DNA of 64,000 nt from Nostoc sp. WHI (GCF_015714725.1 NZ_WBKM01000245.1:1-64000), one strand, 5' to 3'. Numbered from the stretch's first letter, positions 1-10,567 are shown. The notes: generated from the sequence alone by a model not told the origin. A program made the numbers and translations.

Positions 1-2
1 AT

Positions 3-3000
3 GGCAGTAACGGCTTTGTGCTCAACGGCATTGATGAAGGTGACGGCTCAGGCTCCTCAGTCAGCAATGCCGGAGACATCAACGGCGACGGCTTCGATGA
101 CCTGATTATCGGGGCATTTCGTGCCTCCCCCAACGGCAACCGCTATGCTGGGGAGAGCTACGTGGTGTTTGGCTTTGCAAGTACTAAAGTTCCTAATCAA
201 CGTCCAGTCGCGGTTGCCGACACAGCTACCACCGATGAAGCCACTGCCGTTAACATTTCAGTGTTAGCCAATGACAGCGACCCAGATAACAACCCCTTAA
301 CGGTGACAAACGTCAATGATAATGATAGTCGTGTGATTGTTGGTATTCCTATTACCCTAAGTTCCGGCGCTTTATTGACTCTTAATGCTGATAATACCTT
401 CACTTACAACCCCAACGCTCAATTTGAAACTTTAGGTGTAGGCGAAATCGGCAGCGAGAGCTTTACTTATACTATCAGCGATGGTAGCTTTACCAGTACA
501 GCTAGCGTTAACCTGACCATCAACGGGGTGAATGATGCACCCAGGCTTATTTCTATTTTCAATCTCTCTGACCTTAATGGCAGCAACGGCTTCGTAATCA
601 ACGGCATTGAGGTGGGTGACCGCTCAGGCGCTCCTGTCAGCGGTGCTGGAGACTTCAACGGTGATGGCTTCGACGACTTGATTATTGGGGCATACCGTGC
701 CTCCCCCAACGGCAAAGGCTACGCTGGGGAAAGCTACGTGATATTTGGTAGCAGGAGTGACTTTGGAGCTAGACTCAATCTTTCGTCACTCGATGGCAGC
801 AACGGCTTTGTGATCAACGGCGTTGATCAGCTTGACAACTCAGGCAAATCCGTCAGCAATGCCGGAGACATCAATGGTGACGGCTTTGACGACCTAATTA
901 TTGGGGCATTTATTGCCTCCCCTAACGGCAATAACTTTGCAGGGGAGAGCTACGTGGTGTTTGGCAGCAGCAGTGGCTTTGGAGCTAGCTTTGAACTCTC
1001 GTCACTCAACGGCAGCAACGGCTTCGTACTCAACGGCATTGATGCAGGTGACTTCTCAGGCAGCTCCGTCAGCAATGCTGGAGATATCAACGGTGACGGC
1101 TTTGACGACCTAATTATTGGGGCAAGTTCTGCCGACCCCAACGGCAATAACTTTGCAGGGGAGAGCTACGTGGTGTTTGGCAGCAGCAGTGGCTTTGGAG
1201 CCAGCCTGAATCTCTCATCACTCGATGGCAGTAACGGCTTCGTACTCAACGGCATTGATGCAGGTGACTTCTCAGGCTCCGTTAGCAATGCCGGAGACAT
1301 CAACGGCGACGGCTTCGATGACCTGATTATCGGGGGAAGTGGTGCCGACCCCAACGGCAATGATGATGCAGGGGAGAGCTACGTGGTGTTTGGCAGCAGC
1401 AGTGACTTTGCAGCTAGCCTTAATCTCTCGTCACTCAATGGCAGCAACGGCTTTGTGATCAACGGCATTGATGGAGGTGACAGTTCAGGCATCGACCTTA
1501 GCAGTGCCGGAGACTTCAACGGTGACGGCTTTGATGACCTAATTATCGGGGCAAGCATTTCCGCCCGTTACGATTCATTTAATTTCGGGGAAAGCTACGT
1601 GGTGTTTGGCAAGGGCAGCAATTTTGAAGCTAGCCTTAATCTCTCCGATCTCAATGGCAATAACGGCTTCGTGATTAAAGGCATTGATGATGATGACAAT
1701 TTCGGCTACTCAGTTAGCAGTGCCGGAGACTTTAACGGTGATGGCTTTGATGACGTGATTATCGGGGCATATAATGCCAAATCTGTTGGGGAGAGCTACT
1801 TACTGTTTGGCAGCAGTAGCGGCTTTGGAGCTAGCTTCAATATCTCGTCCTTGGACGGCAGCAATGGCTTTGTGATCAAGGGTATTAATACGTTTGAAAG
1901 ATCAGGTTTCTCTGTCAGTGGTGCTGGGGACATTAACAGTGATGGATTTGATGACCTGATTATTGGGACACGTTTTAACGATCGCGTCACTCAGTCTGAT
2001 GTTGACAAGAGCTACGTCATCTTTGGTTTTGGGGCTAATGCTATAATTGATGAAGATACCTCTGTTAATATCCTTGTCAGCACTATTATAAATATATATG
2101 CAGATGCCGAAAGCGATACCTTAAGCGTTAGTGGTTTCACTAACCCTGCTAACGGCACACTCACCTTCAACGACAATGGCACTGTTGGCAACACCAGCGA
2201 CGACTACTTCACTTACACCCCAAACGCCAACTACAACGGAACTGACAGTTTTACATACACTGTCAATGACGGCAATGGCGGCATCATTTCTGGAACTTTT
2301 AACTTGAACGTCAAACCAGTCAATGACGCACCCGTTGCAGTCAATGATACTGTTACTGCTGCTAAAAATACTGCTGTAAGTATTCGAGCTAATACTCTAC
2401 TAGCTAATGATACAGATGTCGATCGCACCAACCTTAGCATTACTGCTGTTAATAATGCAACCAACGGGACTGCGGTACTTAACAATAACGGCACTGCCAA
2501 CAACTCGGCAGATGACTTTATCCTATTTACCCCAACTACCGGGTTTAGTGGTGCGGCTAGCTTCAATTACACCATCACTGATGATCAGCTTACCAGTACT
2601 GCTAAGGTTACTGTCCAAGTAGGCGATCGCATTTTTGGTGGCAACGGCAACGATGCACTCCACGGCACAAAAGGTAATGACTACCTCAATGGCGGCAATG
2701 GCAAAGACACCCTTAATGGTGGCAATGGTAATGATACCCTTGTTGGCAGTAATAGTAATGACATCCTCTGTGGCGGTAATGGCAAAGACACCCTTAATGG
2801 TGGCAATGGTAATGACAGATTGTTTGGTGGTTTTGGTAACGATACTCTTACAGGTGGCAATGGCAAAGATAAATTTGTCTTGGCTGCAACCCAAGGTACT
2901 GATACTATTACCGACTTCTGCAAGGGCACTGACTTGATTGGCTTGTCTAGTGGTTTAACCTTCAGCCAACTGAGTTTCTGCGGTAATCAGATTATTGTGA

Positions 3001-3080
3001 CTACTACTGATGAAATCTTGGCAACGCTGACTAGCATTAATACCGTCACACTGACTGCCGCTAATTTCACTAGCGTCTAG
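3..3080 (+). CDS. FG-GAP/VCBS/RTX secreted protein, 5' end outside window
   Basis: The reading frame is already open at base 3 (GSNGF, then a GTG codon at 18), so the gene starts upstream and only the C-terminal ~1,025 residues are here. It holds one partial and seven complete ~70-residue FG-GAP (integrin-alpha-like) units with the core [17 protein letters not shown], each carrying a DxDGxxD calcium loop. A cadherin/VCBS-like domain ([12 protein letters not shown]...GVNDAP) lies after the first unit and two more follow the last. Next come RTX nonapeptides (GGNGNDTL type) near residues 875-960 and a C-terminal tail of the kind exported by type I secretion. It is inferred to be an extracellular, calcium-binding, adhesin-like protein. 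Several FG-GAP units are almost identical at DNA level, indicating recent duplication or gene conversion. Substrate or partner cannot be told. Confidence 0.88.
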   Translation, partial: GSNGFVLNGIDEGDGSGSSVSNAGDINGDGFDDLIIGAFRASPNGNRYAGESYVVFGFASTKVPNQRPVAVADTATTDEATAVNISVLANDSDPDNNPLTVTNVNDNDSRVIVGIPITLSSGALLTLNADNTFTYNPNAQFETLGVGEIGSESFTYTISDGSFTSTASVNLTINGVNDAPRLISIFNLSDLNGSNGFVINGIEVGDRSGAPVSGAGDFNGDGFDDLIIGAYRASPNGKGYAGESYVIFGSRSDFGARLNLSSLDGSNGFVINGVDQLDNSGKSVSNAGDINGDGFDDLIIGAFIASPNGNNFAGESYVVFGSSSGFGASFELSSLNGSNGFVLNGIDAGDFSGSSVSNAGDINGDGFDDLIIGASSADPNGNNFAGESYVVFGSSSGFGASLNLSSLDGSNGFVLNGIDAGDFSGSVSNAGDINGDGFDDLIIGGSGADPNGNDDAGESYVVFGSSSDFAASLNLSSLNGSNGFVINGIDGGDSSGIDLSSAGDFNGDGFDDLIIGASISARYDSFNFGESYVVFGKGSNFEASLNLSDLNGNNGFVIKGIDDDDNFGYSVSSAGDFNGDGFDDVIIGAYNAKSVGESYLLFGSSSGFGASFNISSLDGSNGFVIKGINTFERSGFSVSGAGDINSDGFDDLIIGTRFNDRVTQSDVDKSYVIFGFGANAIIDEDTSVNILVSTIINIYADAESDTLSVSGFTNPANGTLTFNDNGTVGNTSDDYFTYTPNANYNGTDSFTYTVNDGNGGIISGTFNLNVKPVNDAPVAVNDTVTAAKNTAVSIRANTLLANDTDVDRTNLSITAVNNATNGTAVLNNNGTANNSADDFILFTPTTGFSGAASFNYTITDDQLTSTAKVTVQVGDRIFGGNGNDALHGTKGNDYLNGGNGKDTLNGGNGNDTLVGSNSNDILCGGNGKDTLNGGNGNDRLFGGFGNDTLTGGNGKDKFVLAATQGTDTITDFCKGTDLIGLSSGLTFSQLSFCGNQIIVTTTDEILATLTSINTVTLTAANFTSV

Positions 3081-3090
3081 TATCGAAGTC

Positions 3091-3112
3091 GGGGAGCAAG
3101 GTCTTGCTCCCC
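3091..3112 (+). terminator. Hairpin after the RTX gene
   Basis: A perfect 10-bp inverted repeat (GGGGAGCAAG / CTTGCTCCCC) begins 10 bases after the stop codon. It is followed by CCAAAAAACC, not a T run, so it may be a transcript-end hairpin rather than a classical rho-independent terminator. Confidence 0.45.
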
Positions 3113-3540
3113 CAAAAAACCAATAATTAATATAAAATTAGCCTTTTCGTCAAACTGACTGTAAATTTATAGTTCGTAACATAAATAACAAGTTTTTTAA
3201 AAGTCGTAATTCATTACAGGCAACCGAGTTAAAATTTTGGATAGCAATGCGATCGCTTCCAAAAATCTTTGCAACAGATGTACGCCCTTTCCAACGTATC
3301 TGTAGCAGGAATGTCGTGAAATGGTATGACTTTTCACGGGATATCGAATCAGAAAAATGGTGTGCGGAATTTCAGTATTAAAGCGGAAGGAAAACGAATT
3401 CACTTGCTAAAATTCCGCAATTGCCGCCAAGACAATTGCAAAAACGCAGTGTAGTCTTTAACTATAAAAACACTATCAGGCGGTTCCTAGACAAAATGTC
3501 AACTATTCCCACTAAACTTTTATAATATTTTGTTGTTCTT
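3113..3540. other. Intergenic stretch, no gene supported
   Basis: I see no convincing gene here. A 68-codon minus-strand ORF at 3197-3403 has no family resemblance or ribosome site. A TATAAT hexamer at 3521-3526 could be the -10 element of the small ORF that starts at 3541. Confidence 0.4.
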
Positions 3541-3720
3541 ATGACTCCAAAACACACCAAAATTAAATTCCCCCTTTGGCTGTATCTGAACCAGCCTTTA
3601 TTTAGTCGTGATACTAAATTAGTATTAAATCCCCATCGCTTTGCATTAATCTGGCGTCTTCAACTTCTAGAACGCTGCTGGGCTAAAGAATGCGATGCTA
3701 AGGGGCCTCAACAGCATTAG
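3541..3720 (+). CDS. Small hypothetical protein, 59 aa
   Basis: This is an ATG-to-TAG ORF of 59 codons beginning MTPKHTKIKFPLWLYLNQPL and ending in KGPQQH. The composition (basic and aromatic start, LVLNPHRFALIWRLQLLERCW middle) looks protein-like rather than random, and a TATAAT hexamer lies 15 bases upstream. No Shine-Dalgarno sequence is evident. I do not recognise a family, and no function is proposed. It stands alone between the RTX gene and the convergent symporter gene. Confidence 0.4.
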   Translation: MTPKHTKIKFPLWLYLNQPLFSRDTKLVLNPHRFALIWRLQLLERCWAKECDAKGPQQH

Positions 3721-3855
3721 ATACCTTTAAAGCTGCTGCACTCAATTAAAAGCTGGCAAACTAAGTACAACATTTCATTTATTCGTAGCGAATTAAATTT
3801 GGCAAGACCTGCGTCCCCCTGCGTTTAAAAACGCTACGATTTTAAGCAAGATGTA

Positions 3856-5148
3856 CTAAACCTCGTCTACAGAACGTGGCTTTTTGCCGTCAAGTAAAGC
3901 ACTGACAGTCATATCTCCCATGACATTAATTGCAGTGCGGCAGCGATCCAGAAACCAATCTACAGTAACTAGCAAAGCGATGTACTGGGTAGGTAAGCCT
4001 ACAGAAGTGAACACTAGTGTCATTGTTACCAGTCCAGCATTGGGAATATTTGCCGCACCTACGGATGCAAAAATCGAGGTAAGGATGACAATTAACTGCT
4101 GTCCTAAACCCAAATGTTGCCCAATCAGTTGGGAAATATACAACGCAGACATTGCTTCATAAAGGGCAGTGCCATCATTATTGAAATTTGCCCCGACTAA
4201 TGCCCCCAAAGCAGCAGAAGATTCCCTTAAACCGATTTTTGTTTGTAAAACCTCAAAGGTTACGGGCATTGTAGCCGCAGAGGAAGAAGTTGAGAAAGCT
4301 GTCAAAAAGGCATTAGAACCACCAGAGAGGAATTTTAGCGGGTGTACCCAAGAACCGAATTTTACTCTGGTGAGGTAGTAGCAAGCTTGCAATGCCAGCG
4401 CTAACAGCACCGCTACGATAAATGCACCCAAAGATTTAAATGGTGCAAAGCCTTGCATAGCAACAGTCTTTGCTACAATCCCAAATACTGCCAAAGGCAC
4501 TAAGGCAATTACCCAGTTGAGGACGCGGACTACCGCCTCAAACAAAATGCCGATGACATCCTCTATCGGCTGGTATCCCTTTTTCCCTTGGGCAATTTGT
4601 TCAGATTTTAATCCCCGCAGGACGATGCCAAAACTCAGGGCAATAACAATTAGTTGGATAACATTATTATCAACTAACGGCTTGAGGACAGCTTCCGGTA
4701 CAGCATCTTTGAGTATTCCCCAAGGGTCAAGACTTTGAGGAGCTATTTCTGTATTTATTGAGGTAGCTACATTGCCCCAAGTCCCCGGACGCAGGACATT
4801 TGCTACAAAAAGTCCTACTAAAATAGCTACGGTTGTGTTGGTTAAAAGCAGCACTGCTAGCCGCCGTCCGGCTGTACCAGGGATATCTGTAGTCATTAAG
4901 GTATGCAGCACAGCTACCAGAATCAGGGGTGTAGCTAAGGCACGGAGAGCCTTTAGTACTAATTCAGCCGGAATTGCTAAATTGTTGATTAAGGCGGCGT
5001 TACTTGGATTGGGATTCCCCGCACCAAGGGCAATGCCGACGCTGACTGCGGCTACTAGGGCGATGACAATTTGCAAAGTAAGAGGGATACGCTGCCACCA
5101 AGGGCTAGCTTTGGTTTCAGGCGAAGTAGTACTCTCTGTTTGACTCAT
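3856..5148 (-). CDS. Dicarboxylate/amino acid:cation symporter (DAACS family)
   Basis: 430 residues, close to the usual length for the sodium:dicarboxylate symporter (SDF/GltP) family, which imports glutamate, aspartate or C4-dicarboxylates with Na+ or H+. After a short polar N-terminus (residues 1-20) there are multiple hydrophobic helices. The diagnostic serine-rich re-entrant loop TAFSTSSSAATMP (around residue 285) and the substrate/cation-binding helix NNDGTALYEAM are both present. It is an integral inner-membrane protein. The gene is monocistronic here, divergent from dnaE. Exact substrate is not deducible. The ATG at 5148 is chosen because it gives the family-typical N-terminus. Confidence 0.92.
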   Translation of the reverse strand: MSQTESTTSPETKASPWWQRIPLTLQIVIALVAAVSVGIALGAGNPNPSNAALINNLAIPAELVLKALRALATPLILVAVLHTLMTTDIPGTAGRRLAVLLLTNTTVAILVGLFVANVLRPGTWGNVATSINTEIAPQSLDPWGILKDAVPEAVLKPLVDNNVIQLIVIALSFGIVLRGLKSEQIAQGKKGYQPIEDVIGILFEAVVRVLNWVIALVPLAVFGIVAKTVAMQGFAPFKSLGAFIVAVLLALALQACYYLTRVKFGSWVHPLKFLSGGSNAFLTAFSTSSSAATMPVTFEVLQTKIGLRESSAALGALVGANFNNDGTALYEAMSALYISQLIGQHLGLGQQLIVILTSIFASVGAANIPNAGLVTMTLVFTSVGLPTQYIALLVTVDWFLDRCRTAINVMGDMTVSALLDGKKPRSVDEV

Positions 5149-5333
5149 TGGCTAGATACTGGTTAACTGCTGTAACTATTAAAACTTCACTTTCGGAAGT
5201 GAAAATTTCGCAAACAAGTTAATCTAAGATTCCGTTGCTTTGCAAAATCCGGCTCGAAAGGGTGTGCGACTGGGTAGATCCCTAGAGATCAGTTGATTAG
5301 CATTGAATTTTAATTTTTAATTTTGAATTGCTT

Positions 5334-7964
5334 ATGTCATTTATCCCTTTACATATTCACAGTGACTACAGTTTGCTCGATGGGGCAAGTCAGCTACCAG
5401 AGTTAGTGGATCGAGCGATCGCACTGGGAATGAAAGCGATCGCCCTTACTGATCATGGTGTCATGTATGGGGCCGTTGAGTTGATCAAAATCTGCCGTAG
5501 TCAAAATATTAAGCCGATTATCGGCAATGAAATGTATGTCATTAACGGCGATATTGAAAAACAAGAACGCCGTCCAAAATATCATCAAGTTGTTTTAGCT
5601 AAAAATACTCAAGGTTACAAACATTTAGTCAAATTAACTACAATTTCTCACCTTAAAGGTGTTCAAGGTAAAGGAATTTTTTCTCGTCCTTGTATTAATA
5701 AAGATTTACTAAAAGAATATCATGAAGGCTTGATTGTTACTAGTGCTTGCTTGGGTGGAGAAGTTCCCCAGGCGATTCTTAGCGGTAGACCAGATGCAGC
5801 TCGGAAAGTTGCCCAATGGTATAAAGATGTATTTGGTGATGATTTTTATCTAGAAATCCAAGATCACGGCTCTCAAGAAGACCGGATTGTAAATGTTGAA
5901 ATAGTCAAAATTGCGAGGGAGCTAGGGATTAAATTTATTGCTACCAATGATTCTCATTTTATTTCTTGTTTTGACGTTGAAGCCCACGATGCTTTGCTAT
6001 GTATTCAAACTGGCAAGCTAATTGTTGAAGACAAGCGGATGCGTTATAGCGGTACAGAATATCTCAAATCTGGCGAGGAGATGAAGCAGCTATTTCGTGA
6101 CCATTTGCCGGATGAAGTGATTGAAGTTGCGATCGCTACTACTGAAGAGGTTGCCGATAAAGTCGAGCCTTACAATATTATGGGTGAGCCTCAGATTCCG
6201 ACACCACCTATTCCCTCTGGTCATACTGCTGATACTTACGCCGAAGATGTTGCATGGAGTGGACTTTTAGAACGGTTAAATCGTAAATCCCGCCAGGAAG
6301 TTGATTCCATCTATAAAGAAAGATTGGAATACGAATTAAAAATGATTCAGCAGATGGGTTTTTCCAAATACTTTTTAGTTGTATGGGACTACATCAAATT
6401 TGCTAGAGATAATAATATTCCTGTGGGGCCTGGTAGAGGTTCGGCGGCTGGTTCATTAGTTGCTTATGCGATGCGAATTACTAATATTGACCCTGTACAT
6501 CACGGGCTACTATTTGAGCGTTTTTTGAACCCCGAACGTAAATCCATGCCTGATATTGATACGGATTTCTGTATTGAACAACGGGATAAAGTTATTGAAT
6601 ATGTAACTGATAAATATGGTGCAGATAGAGTTGCCCAAATTATTACTTTTAACCGCTTAACTTCTAAAGCAGTTTTGAAAGATGTCGCCAGAGTATTGAA
6701 TATTCCCTATGGGGAAGCTGACAAAATGGCGAAATTAATTCCTGTGGTGCGGGGAAAACCAACAAAACTCAAGGTGATGATTTCTAATGAAACTCCAGAA
6801 CCAGAGTTTAAAGAGAAATATGATAAAGAACCCCATGTTCGCCACTGGCTTGATATGGCAATGCGAATTGAAGGAACTAATAAAACTTTTGGAGTTCATG
6901 CAGCAGGTGTAGTGATTTCTGCCGATCCACTTGATGAAATTGTGCCGTTACAGAAGAATAATGACGGTTCTGTAATTACCCAATATTTCATGGAAGACCT
7001 GGAATCAATGGGTTTGTTAAAAATGGATTTTCTGGGTTTGCGGAACCTGACGCTAATTCAAAAAACCGTTGATTTGATTCAAGAAACGAGAGGATATCGA
7101 GTTGATCCTGATGAAATTCCCCGCCAGGAAAGAAAAGCCCAGAAGATATTAGCTAAAGGTGAACATAGTACTTTGCCAAAAGATGTGCAAAAAACTTATG
7201 AATTATTAGAAGCGGGTGAGTTAGAAGGGATATTTCAATTAGAATCTTCTGGTATGCGTCAGATAGTGCGAGATTTGAAGCCTTCTAATATAGAAGATAT
7301 TTCTTCAATTTTGGCACTTTATCGACCGGGGCCATTAGATGCGGGACTGATTCCGAAGTTTATTAACCGCAAACACGGGCGAGAAAATATTGATTATCAA
7401 CACACCATTTTAGAACCAATATTAGACGAAACCTATGGAATTATGGTCTATCAAGAGCAAATCATGAAAATTGCTCAGGATATGGCTGGATATTCATTAG
7501 GACAAGCTGACTTGCTGCGTCGAGCAATGGGTAAAAAGAAAGTTTCGGAGATGCAAAAGCAGCGAGAAAAATTCGTTGATGGCGCAGCAAAAAATGGGGT
7601 ACAGAAAAAAATTGCGGATGAATTATTTGAGCAAATGCTAAAGTTTGCTGAATATTGTTTAAGTTATGACACGGAAATATTGACTGTAGAATATGGATTA
7701 ATACCGATTGGGAAAATTGTGGAAAAACGCATTGAATGTACTGTGTACAGCGTTGATAATAATGGGAATATTTACACGCAACCTGTAGCACAGTGGCACG
7801 ATCGCGGACAACAAGAAGTATTTGAGTATTGTTTAGAAGATGGTTCAATCATTCGAGCAACAAAAGACCACAAGTTTATGACTGTCGATGGTCAAATGTT
7901 GCCAATTGATGAAATATTTGAACGGGAATTAGATTTGATGCGGGTAGAGTGTTTACCAAATTGA
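5334..7964 (+). CDS. dnaE: DNA polymerase III alpha subunit, N-terminal half with split-intein N-fragment
   Basis: This encodes the N-terminal extein of replicative DNA polymerase III alpha plus intein DnaE-N. Residues 1-774 hold the PHP domain ([13 protein letters not shown] start) and the polymerase core, including [10 protein letters not shown], the catalytic aspartates in PDIDTDF (about 405-411) and the third aspartate in KMDFLG (about 564). From Cys775 the sequence becomes the 102-residue intein half, and translation stops there. In cyanobacteria the partner gene (intein-C plus DnaE-C) is encoded elsewhere and the halves are joined by protein trans-splicing; that partner is not in this window. 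I prefer the ATG at 5334 over the in-frame TTG at 5328 because [13 protein letters not shown] matches the family start. A MITE begins 12 bases after the stop. Confidence 0.96.
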   Translation: MSFIPLHIHSDYSLLDGASQLPELVDRAIALGMKAIALTDHGVMYGAVELIKICRSQNIKPIIGNEMYVINGDIEKQERRPKYHQVVLAKNTQGYKHLVKLTTISHLKGVQGKGIFSRPCINKDLLKEYHEGLIVTSACLGGEVPQAILSGRPDAARKVAQWYKDVFGDDFYLEIQDHGSQEDRIVNVEIVKIARELGIKFIATNDSHFISCFDVEAHDALLCIQTGKLIVEDKRMRYSGTEYLKSGEEMKQLFRDHLPDEVIEVAIATTEEVADKVEPYNIMGEPQIPTPPIPSGHTADTYAEDVAWSGLLERLNRKSRQEVDSIYKERLEYELKMIQQMGFSKYFLVVWDYIKFARDNNIPVGPGRGSAAGSLVAYAMRITNIDPVHHGLLFERFLNPERKSMPDIDTDFCIEQRDKVIEYVTDKYGADRVAQIITFNRLTSKAVLKDVARVLNIPYGEADKMAKLIPVVRGKPTKLKVMISNETPEPEFKEKYDKEPHVRHWLDMAMRIEGTNKTFGVHAAGVVISADPLDEIVPLQKNNDGSVITQYFMEDLESMGLLKMDFLGLRNLTLIQKTVDLIQETRGYRVDPDEIPRQERKAQKILAKGEHSTLPKDVQKTYELLEAGELEGIFQLESSGMRQIVRDLKPSNIEDISSILALYRPGPLDAGLIPKFINRKHGRENIDYQHTILEPILDETYGIMVYQEQIMKIAQDMAGYSLGQADLLRRAMGKKKVSEMQKQREKFVDGAAKNGVQKKIADELFEQMLKFAEYCLSYDTEILTVEYGLIPIGKIVEKRIECTVYSVDNNGNIYTQPVAQWHDRGQQEVFEYCLEDGSIIRATKDHKFMTVDGQMLPIDEIFERELDLMRVECLPN
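7656..7961 (+). other. Split intein DnaE-N (Npu/Ssp class), 102 residues
   Basis: The intein half runs from the catalytic Cys1 ([10 protein letters not shown]) to PN before the stop. Block B is visible as the TxxH motif in [10 protein letters not shown]. It resembles the fast-splicing Nostoc DnaE-N intein at nearly every position. From memory, differences from the Nostoc punctiforme version include Asp5, Ile16, Gln52, Ile65 and the C-terminal pair Glu98-Cys99 where Asp-Asn is usual. The extein residues before the junction are FAEY. Cys99 is an additional cysteine next to Cys1, Cys28 and Cys59. Confidence 0.95.
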
Positions 7965-7976
7965 GAGGATAAGTCT

Positions 7977-8078
7977 CAATACAGTTCAGATAAGACCAAA
8001 ACATTTGTAGAGACGGCGATTTATCGCGTCTCAAAAACCCAAAATTTTGTACCAGTAGTCCTTAACTGAACCGTATTG
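7977..8078. repeat. MITE-like element, family A copy 1
   Basis: This 102-bp element is bounded by an imperfect inverted repeat: CAATACAGTTCAGATAAG at the left and CTTAACTGAACCGTATTG at the right (16 of 18 positions pair). The interior carries GTAGAGACGGCGATTTATCG, also found inside the copy at 23158-23291. There is no ORF, and no clear target duplication flanks this copy. Its right end abuts the truncated DUF433 gene. Confidence 0.8.
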
Positions 8079-8282
8079 GATTATATGGCCTATGGCTGGT
8101 CGGTTGAAGAGATGTGCCGCCAGCATCCTTACTTACACCCTGCTGAAGCCTACGCAGCGATGGGATATTACTTTGACCATCAAGACGAGATTGACAATGA
8201 AATTCGCGCTGAATGGGAACAAGCACAGCAAGCGAAAGTTCAGGCTCCAGCCTCTCCCTTTGCTATACGAATGAGGGCTTAG
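8076..8282 (+). pseudogene. DUF433 protein, 5'-truncated by a MITE
   Basis: The sequence DYMAYGWSVEEMCRQHPYL followed by AEAYAAMGYYFDHQDEIDNEI matches the C-terminal half of DUF433 proteins, often small antitoxin-like DNA-binding proteins. The N-terminal strand and helix expected before YGWS are missing: the MITE ending at 8078 lies exactly there and even supplies an in-frame TTG (8076-8078). The first in-frame ATG is at 8085. The C-terminus (EWEQAQQAKVQAPASPF) is intact. It is probably a remnant; a short product from the ATG is possible but would lack about half the domain. No toxin partner is adjacent. Confidence 0.7.
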
Positions 8283-8393
8283 AATATTTTTCAACAAAAG
8301 GGCATCTAAAGAGCGATCGCTTTGAAAATAATTCAACAAAATTTTATCGGAATTATGAGTTATAGTCTTTATTCTTAACTCTTAACTTTTTTC

Positions 8394-9338
8394 ATGCCAT
8401 CCAAAATCTTACCACTGCCCCTGAAACCCGGTGACTTACTACGAGTAATTGCACCTAGTGGTGCTTTGCGAGAATTGGACACATTTGGGCGGAGTGTAGA
8501 AATTTGGCGATCGCGTGGTTATATTGTAGAAATCAGTCCTCAGATAGATGACAAATGGGGTTATCTTGCTGGAACAGATGAAAGCCGCCGTCATCAGCTA
8601 GCGACAGCTTGGCAAGATCCCCATTGTCGCGGTATCCTTTGCGCCAGAGGCGGTTTTGGCAGCACCCGCATCTTAGAAGATTGGAATTGGCAAAAAAACT
8701 CAGCACTTCCCAAGTGGTTGATTGGTTTTTCTGATATTACAGCCTTGTTGTGGAGTCTTTACACAGCAGGAATTTGCAGCGTTCACGGTTCGGTAATGAC
8801 AACTTTGGCAGATGAGCCAGATTGGTCAATTGACCGATTATTCGACTGGGTAGAAGGTCGTCCTCTCGCCCCTCTCAAAGGTCGCGGTTGGGGCGGGGGC
8901 GTAGTTACAGGTACTTTACTACCAGGTAATCTCACGGTAGCTACTCACCTTTTGAGTACACCAATCCAGCCACATCTTGATGGTGTAATTCTGGCATTGG
9001 AGGATATTACAGAAGCACCCTATCGCATCGACAGGATGCTGACGCAGTGGCGTTTAAGCGGTGCTTTGTCTAAAGTCTGTGGTATCGCCTTGGGGGGTTT
9101 TACTCGCTGTGAAGCGCCACCAACTGTACCTAGTTTTAGTGTAGAGGAAGTATTACGCGATCGCCTGGGTGATTTAAATATTCCGATTGTTTCTGCTCTG
9201 CCTTTTGGTCATGATAGCCCCAACGCAGCCTTACCAGTGGGTGTAGAAGCAACTTTAGATGGAGATGCAGGGATATTAGCGATCGCGCATCCCCATCTAA
9301 AGTTAAAATCAGATCCGCTTCTGGTTAAACAGTCATAA
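8394..9338 (+). CDS. ldcA: LD-carboxypeptidase (peptidase family S66)
   Basis: 314 residues. S66 peptidases remove the terminal D-Ala from murein tetrapeptides during peptidoglycan recycling. Visible features are the N-terminal PLKPGDLLRVIAPSG, the ARGGFGSTRIL turn, the nucleophile serine in GFSDITAL (about residue 115), the catalytic glutamate in ALEDITEAP and the histidine in PFGHDSPNAALPVG. No signal peptide is seen, which agrees with a cytoplasmic enzyme. It overlaps the convergent methyltransferase gene by 6 bp at the 3' ends. A decayed fragment resembling its 3' region lies at 10459-10540. Confidence 0.9.
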   Translation: MPSKILPLPLKPGDLLRVIAPSGALRELDTFGRSVEIWRSRGYIVEISPQIDDKWGYLAGTDESRRHQLATAWQDPHCRGILCARGGFGSTRILEDWNWQKNSALPKWLIGFSDITALLWSLYTAGICSVHGSVMTTLADEPDWSIDRLFDWVEGRPLAPLKGRGWGGGVVTGTLLPGNLTVATHLLSTPIQPHLDGVILALEDITEAPYRIDRMLTQWRLSGALSKVCGIALGGFTRCEAPPTVPSFSVEEVLRDRLGDLNIPIVSALPFGHDSPNAALPVGVEATLDGDAGILAIAHPHLKLKSDPLLVKQS

Positions 9339-10112
9339 TCCACTCACAGAATAATCTTCTAAATGCTTTGGTAAATTCCAATTAATTTTCGGATCTGGCT
9401 GATGTTTTACTGGCTCAACATTTCCGCGCCAAGCAGCCCCCATAATTTGCATAGTTTGGTAAATAATTGTATTCCAACCTTTTTCTTTTAAGTAGTCTAA
9501 GCCTTGTGCTACATCAGGAGAATTTAAATCATGGAATAAAATTAAAGCATCCGCCTCTGCCAATGGTTCACAAATAATCGTATCATTGAGCGGAGCCGAT
9601 GCTTCATGATCCCCATCAATTAAAATCAATGACCACTTGCGTTGTAATTGTTTAGCCAACTCCTCTACCTTTTGTGGACTATAACCGGCTACTAAATTAA
9701 CTGAGTCGAGAACACCAGCAAGTCGTAGGGAACTAGTTACACTTTCGTAAACATTTTCTCTGGCTAAAAGAGGATCAATTACATCTAATTCCACTCCACC
9801 TAATGCCAGGTGACAGGCAGACCAACCCCGTAAACAACCAATTTCTAAAGCTTTTTTTCCAGCAAATTTGAGTGCTGTATTATATAAAATATGTGCCTCA
9901 TCTCGGTTAAGAAACCCTATAAATGGCTCATCTCTATCCACATACCAGTTATGGGGAATCTCTCGACGTAAATAAGACCAATAACAATTATTGAGGTCTC
10001 CAATAATCATATTGGGGAAAGATGAATCAGGATGAACTATCTCAAACTTGGGTGAAATATAGTCCCAACTAGATAATGAGATATTTGGAACAACTTCATT
10101 AGTTTTTGTCAT
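9333..10112 (-). CDS. Class I SAM-dependent methyltransferase
   Basis: 259 residues. The glycine-rich SAM-binding motif ALEIGCLRGWSACHLAL lies near residues 88-104, followed by the acidic strand end LDVIDPLL. A later strand, WSLILIDGDHEASAPLNDT, followed by LILFHDLNSPD, resembles the Methyltransf_24/CmcI-like group, whose GDH and HDL motifs bind a metal or shape the active site. The substrate is unknown. The gene is convergent with ldcA (6-bp overlap) and has no obvious operon partner. The ATG at 10112 follows a reasonable upstream region, with another repeat element 90 bp further on. Confidence 0.75.
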   Translation of the reverse strand: MTKTNEVVPNISLSSWDYISPKFEIVHPDSSFPNMIIGDLNNCYWSYLRREIPHNWYVDRDEPFIGFLNRDEAHILYNTALKFAGKKALEIGCLRGWSACHLALGGVELDVIDPLLARENVYESVTSSLRLAGVLDSVNLVAGYSPQKVEELAKQLQRKWSLILIDGDHEASAPLNDTIICEPLAEADALILFHDLNSPDVAQGLDYLKEKGWNTIIYQTMQIMGAAWRGNVEPVKHQPDPKINWNLPKHLEDYSVSGL

Positions 10113-10200
10113 TATTTATTTTTCTCCAAAGATTCATTATGTACTAGTTTTGTTAACTTTACCAATTAGATTACGTAATTCAGGATTAACAGTAACACAC

Positions 10201-10305
10201 TATCGGAATCCTACTTTAATCTTGCTCAATATAATGAGAAGGAAATCTTTGGATGGCAAGCTTCTAGGCAGCTTAGTTGTGCAAAAATCAAATAGGAGTC
10301 CTATA
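10201..10305. repeat. MITE-like element, family B copy 1
   Basis: The ends pair as an imperfect inverted repeat: TATCGGAATCCTACTTTAAT at the left and AAATAGGAGTCCTATA at the right. The right end is the same as in the copy at 51093-51220 (ATCAAATAGGAGTCCTATAT shared). There is no coding capacity. Ends starting TAGGA/TCC next to TA dinucleotides would fit an IS630/Tc1-type non-autonomous element, but this is inference. Confidence 0.6.
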
Positions 10306-10458
10306 TGGTTCAATAGTTAATACTGAGATCAAGTCAAATCCCCAAGAGAAGGATAATCGCCCTGCGGTAATTAGAGACATCTAGGCGAGGGTGAAAAGAA
10401 AAGCAATGTCTACGGCGGCAAGCTACACAGAGCTATTCTGTATAAATTAGCCGTAGTG

Positions 10459-10540
10459 TAGTATTGCTTTGGGGGTCTTTTGCTAAATGTGAATCACCGC
10501 CAAGCTGTACTAGCTTTACTGTAGAAAAGGAGAAAATCTT
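10459..10540 (+). pseudogene. Decayed fragment of an LD-carboxypeptidase gene
   Basis: Translated with one frameshift near 10480 this reads SIALGVF and then AKCESPPSCTSFTVEKE. It aligns with IALGGFTRCEAPPTVPSFSVEE of the intact ldcA product at 8394-9338. The DNA is similar but diverged, so it is an old partial duplicate or a relic of a second gene. It ends one base before the inverted repeat of the ISKra4-like element, suggesting the element interrupted it. Confidence 0.55.
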
Positions 10541-10567
10541 TGGGAGCATCTCACCTTTGCAAAAACA

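Noticed and set aside
2523-2937. Several long antisense ORFs opposite the RTX repeats
   Set aside because: They arise from the low-complexity glycine/asparagine repeats of the real gene and have no independent features.
3197-3403. 68-codon minus-strand ORF
   Set aside because: No ribosome site, no family resemblance and composition like noncoding sequence.
10498-10514. 17-bp identity CGCCAAGCTGTACTAGC with 42502-42518
   Set aside because: One shared 17-mer in 64 kb is within chance expectation and the flanks do not align, so I do not call it a repeat family.
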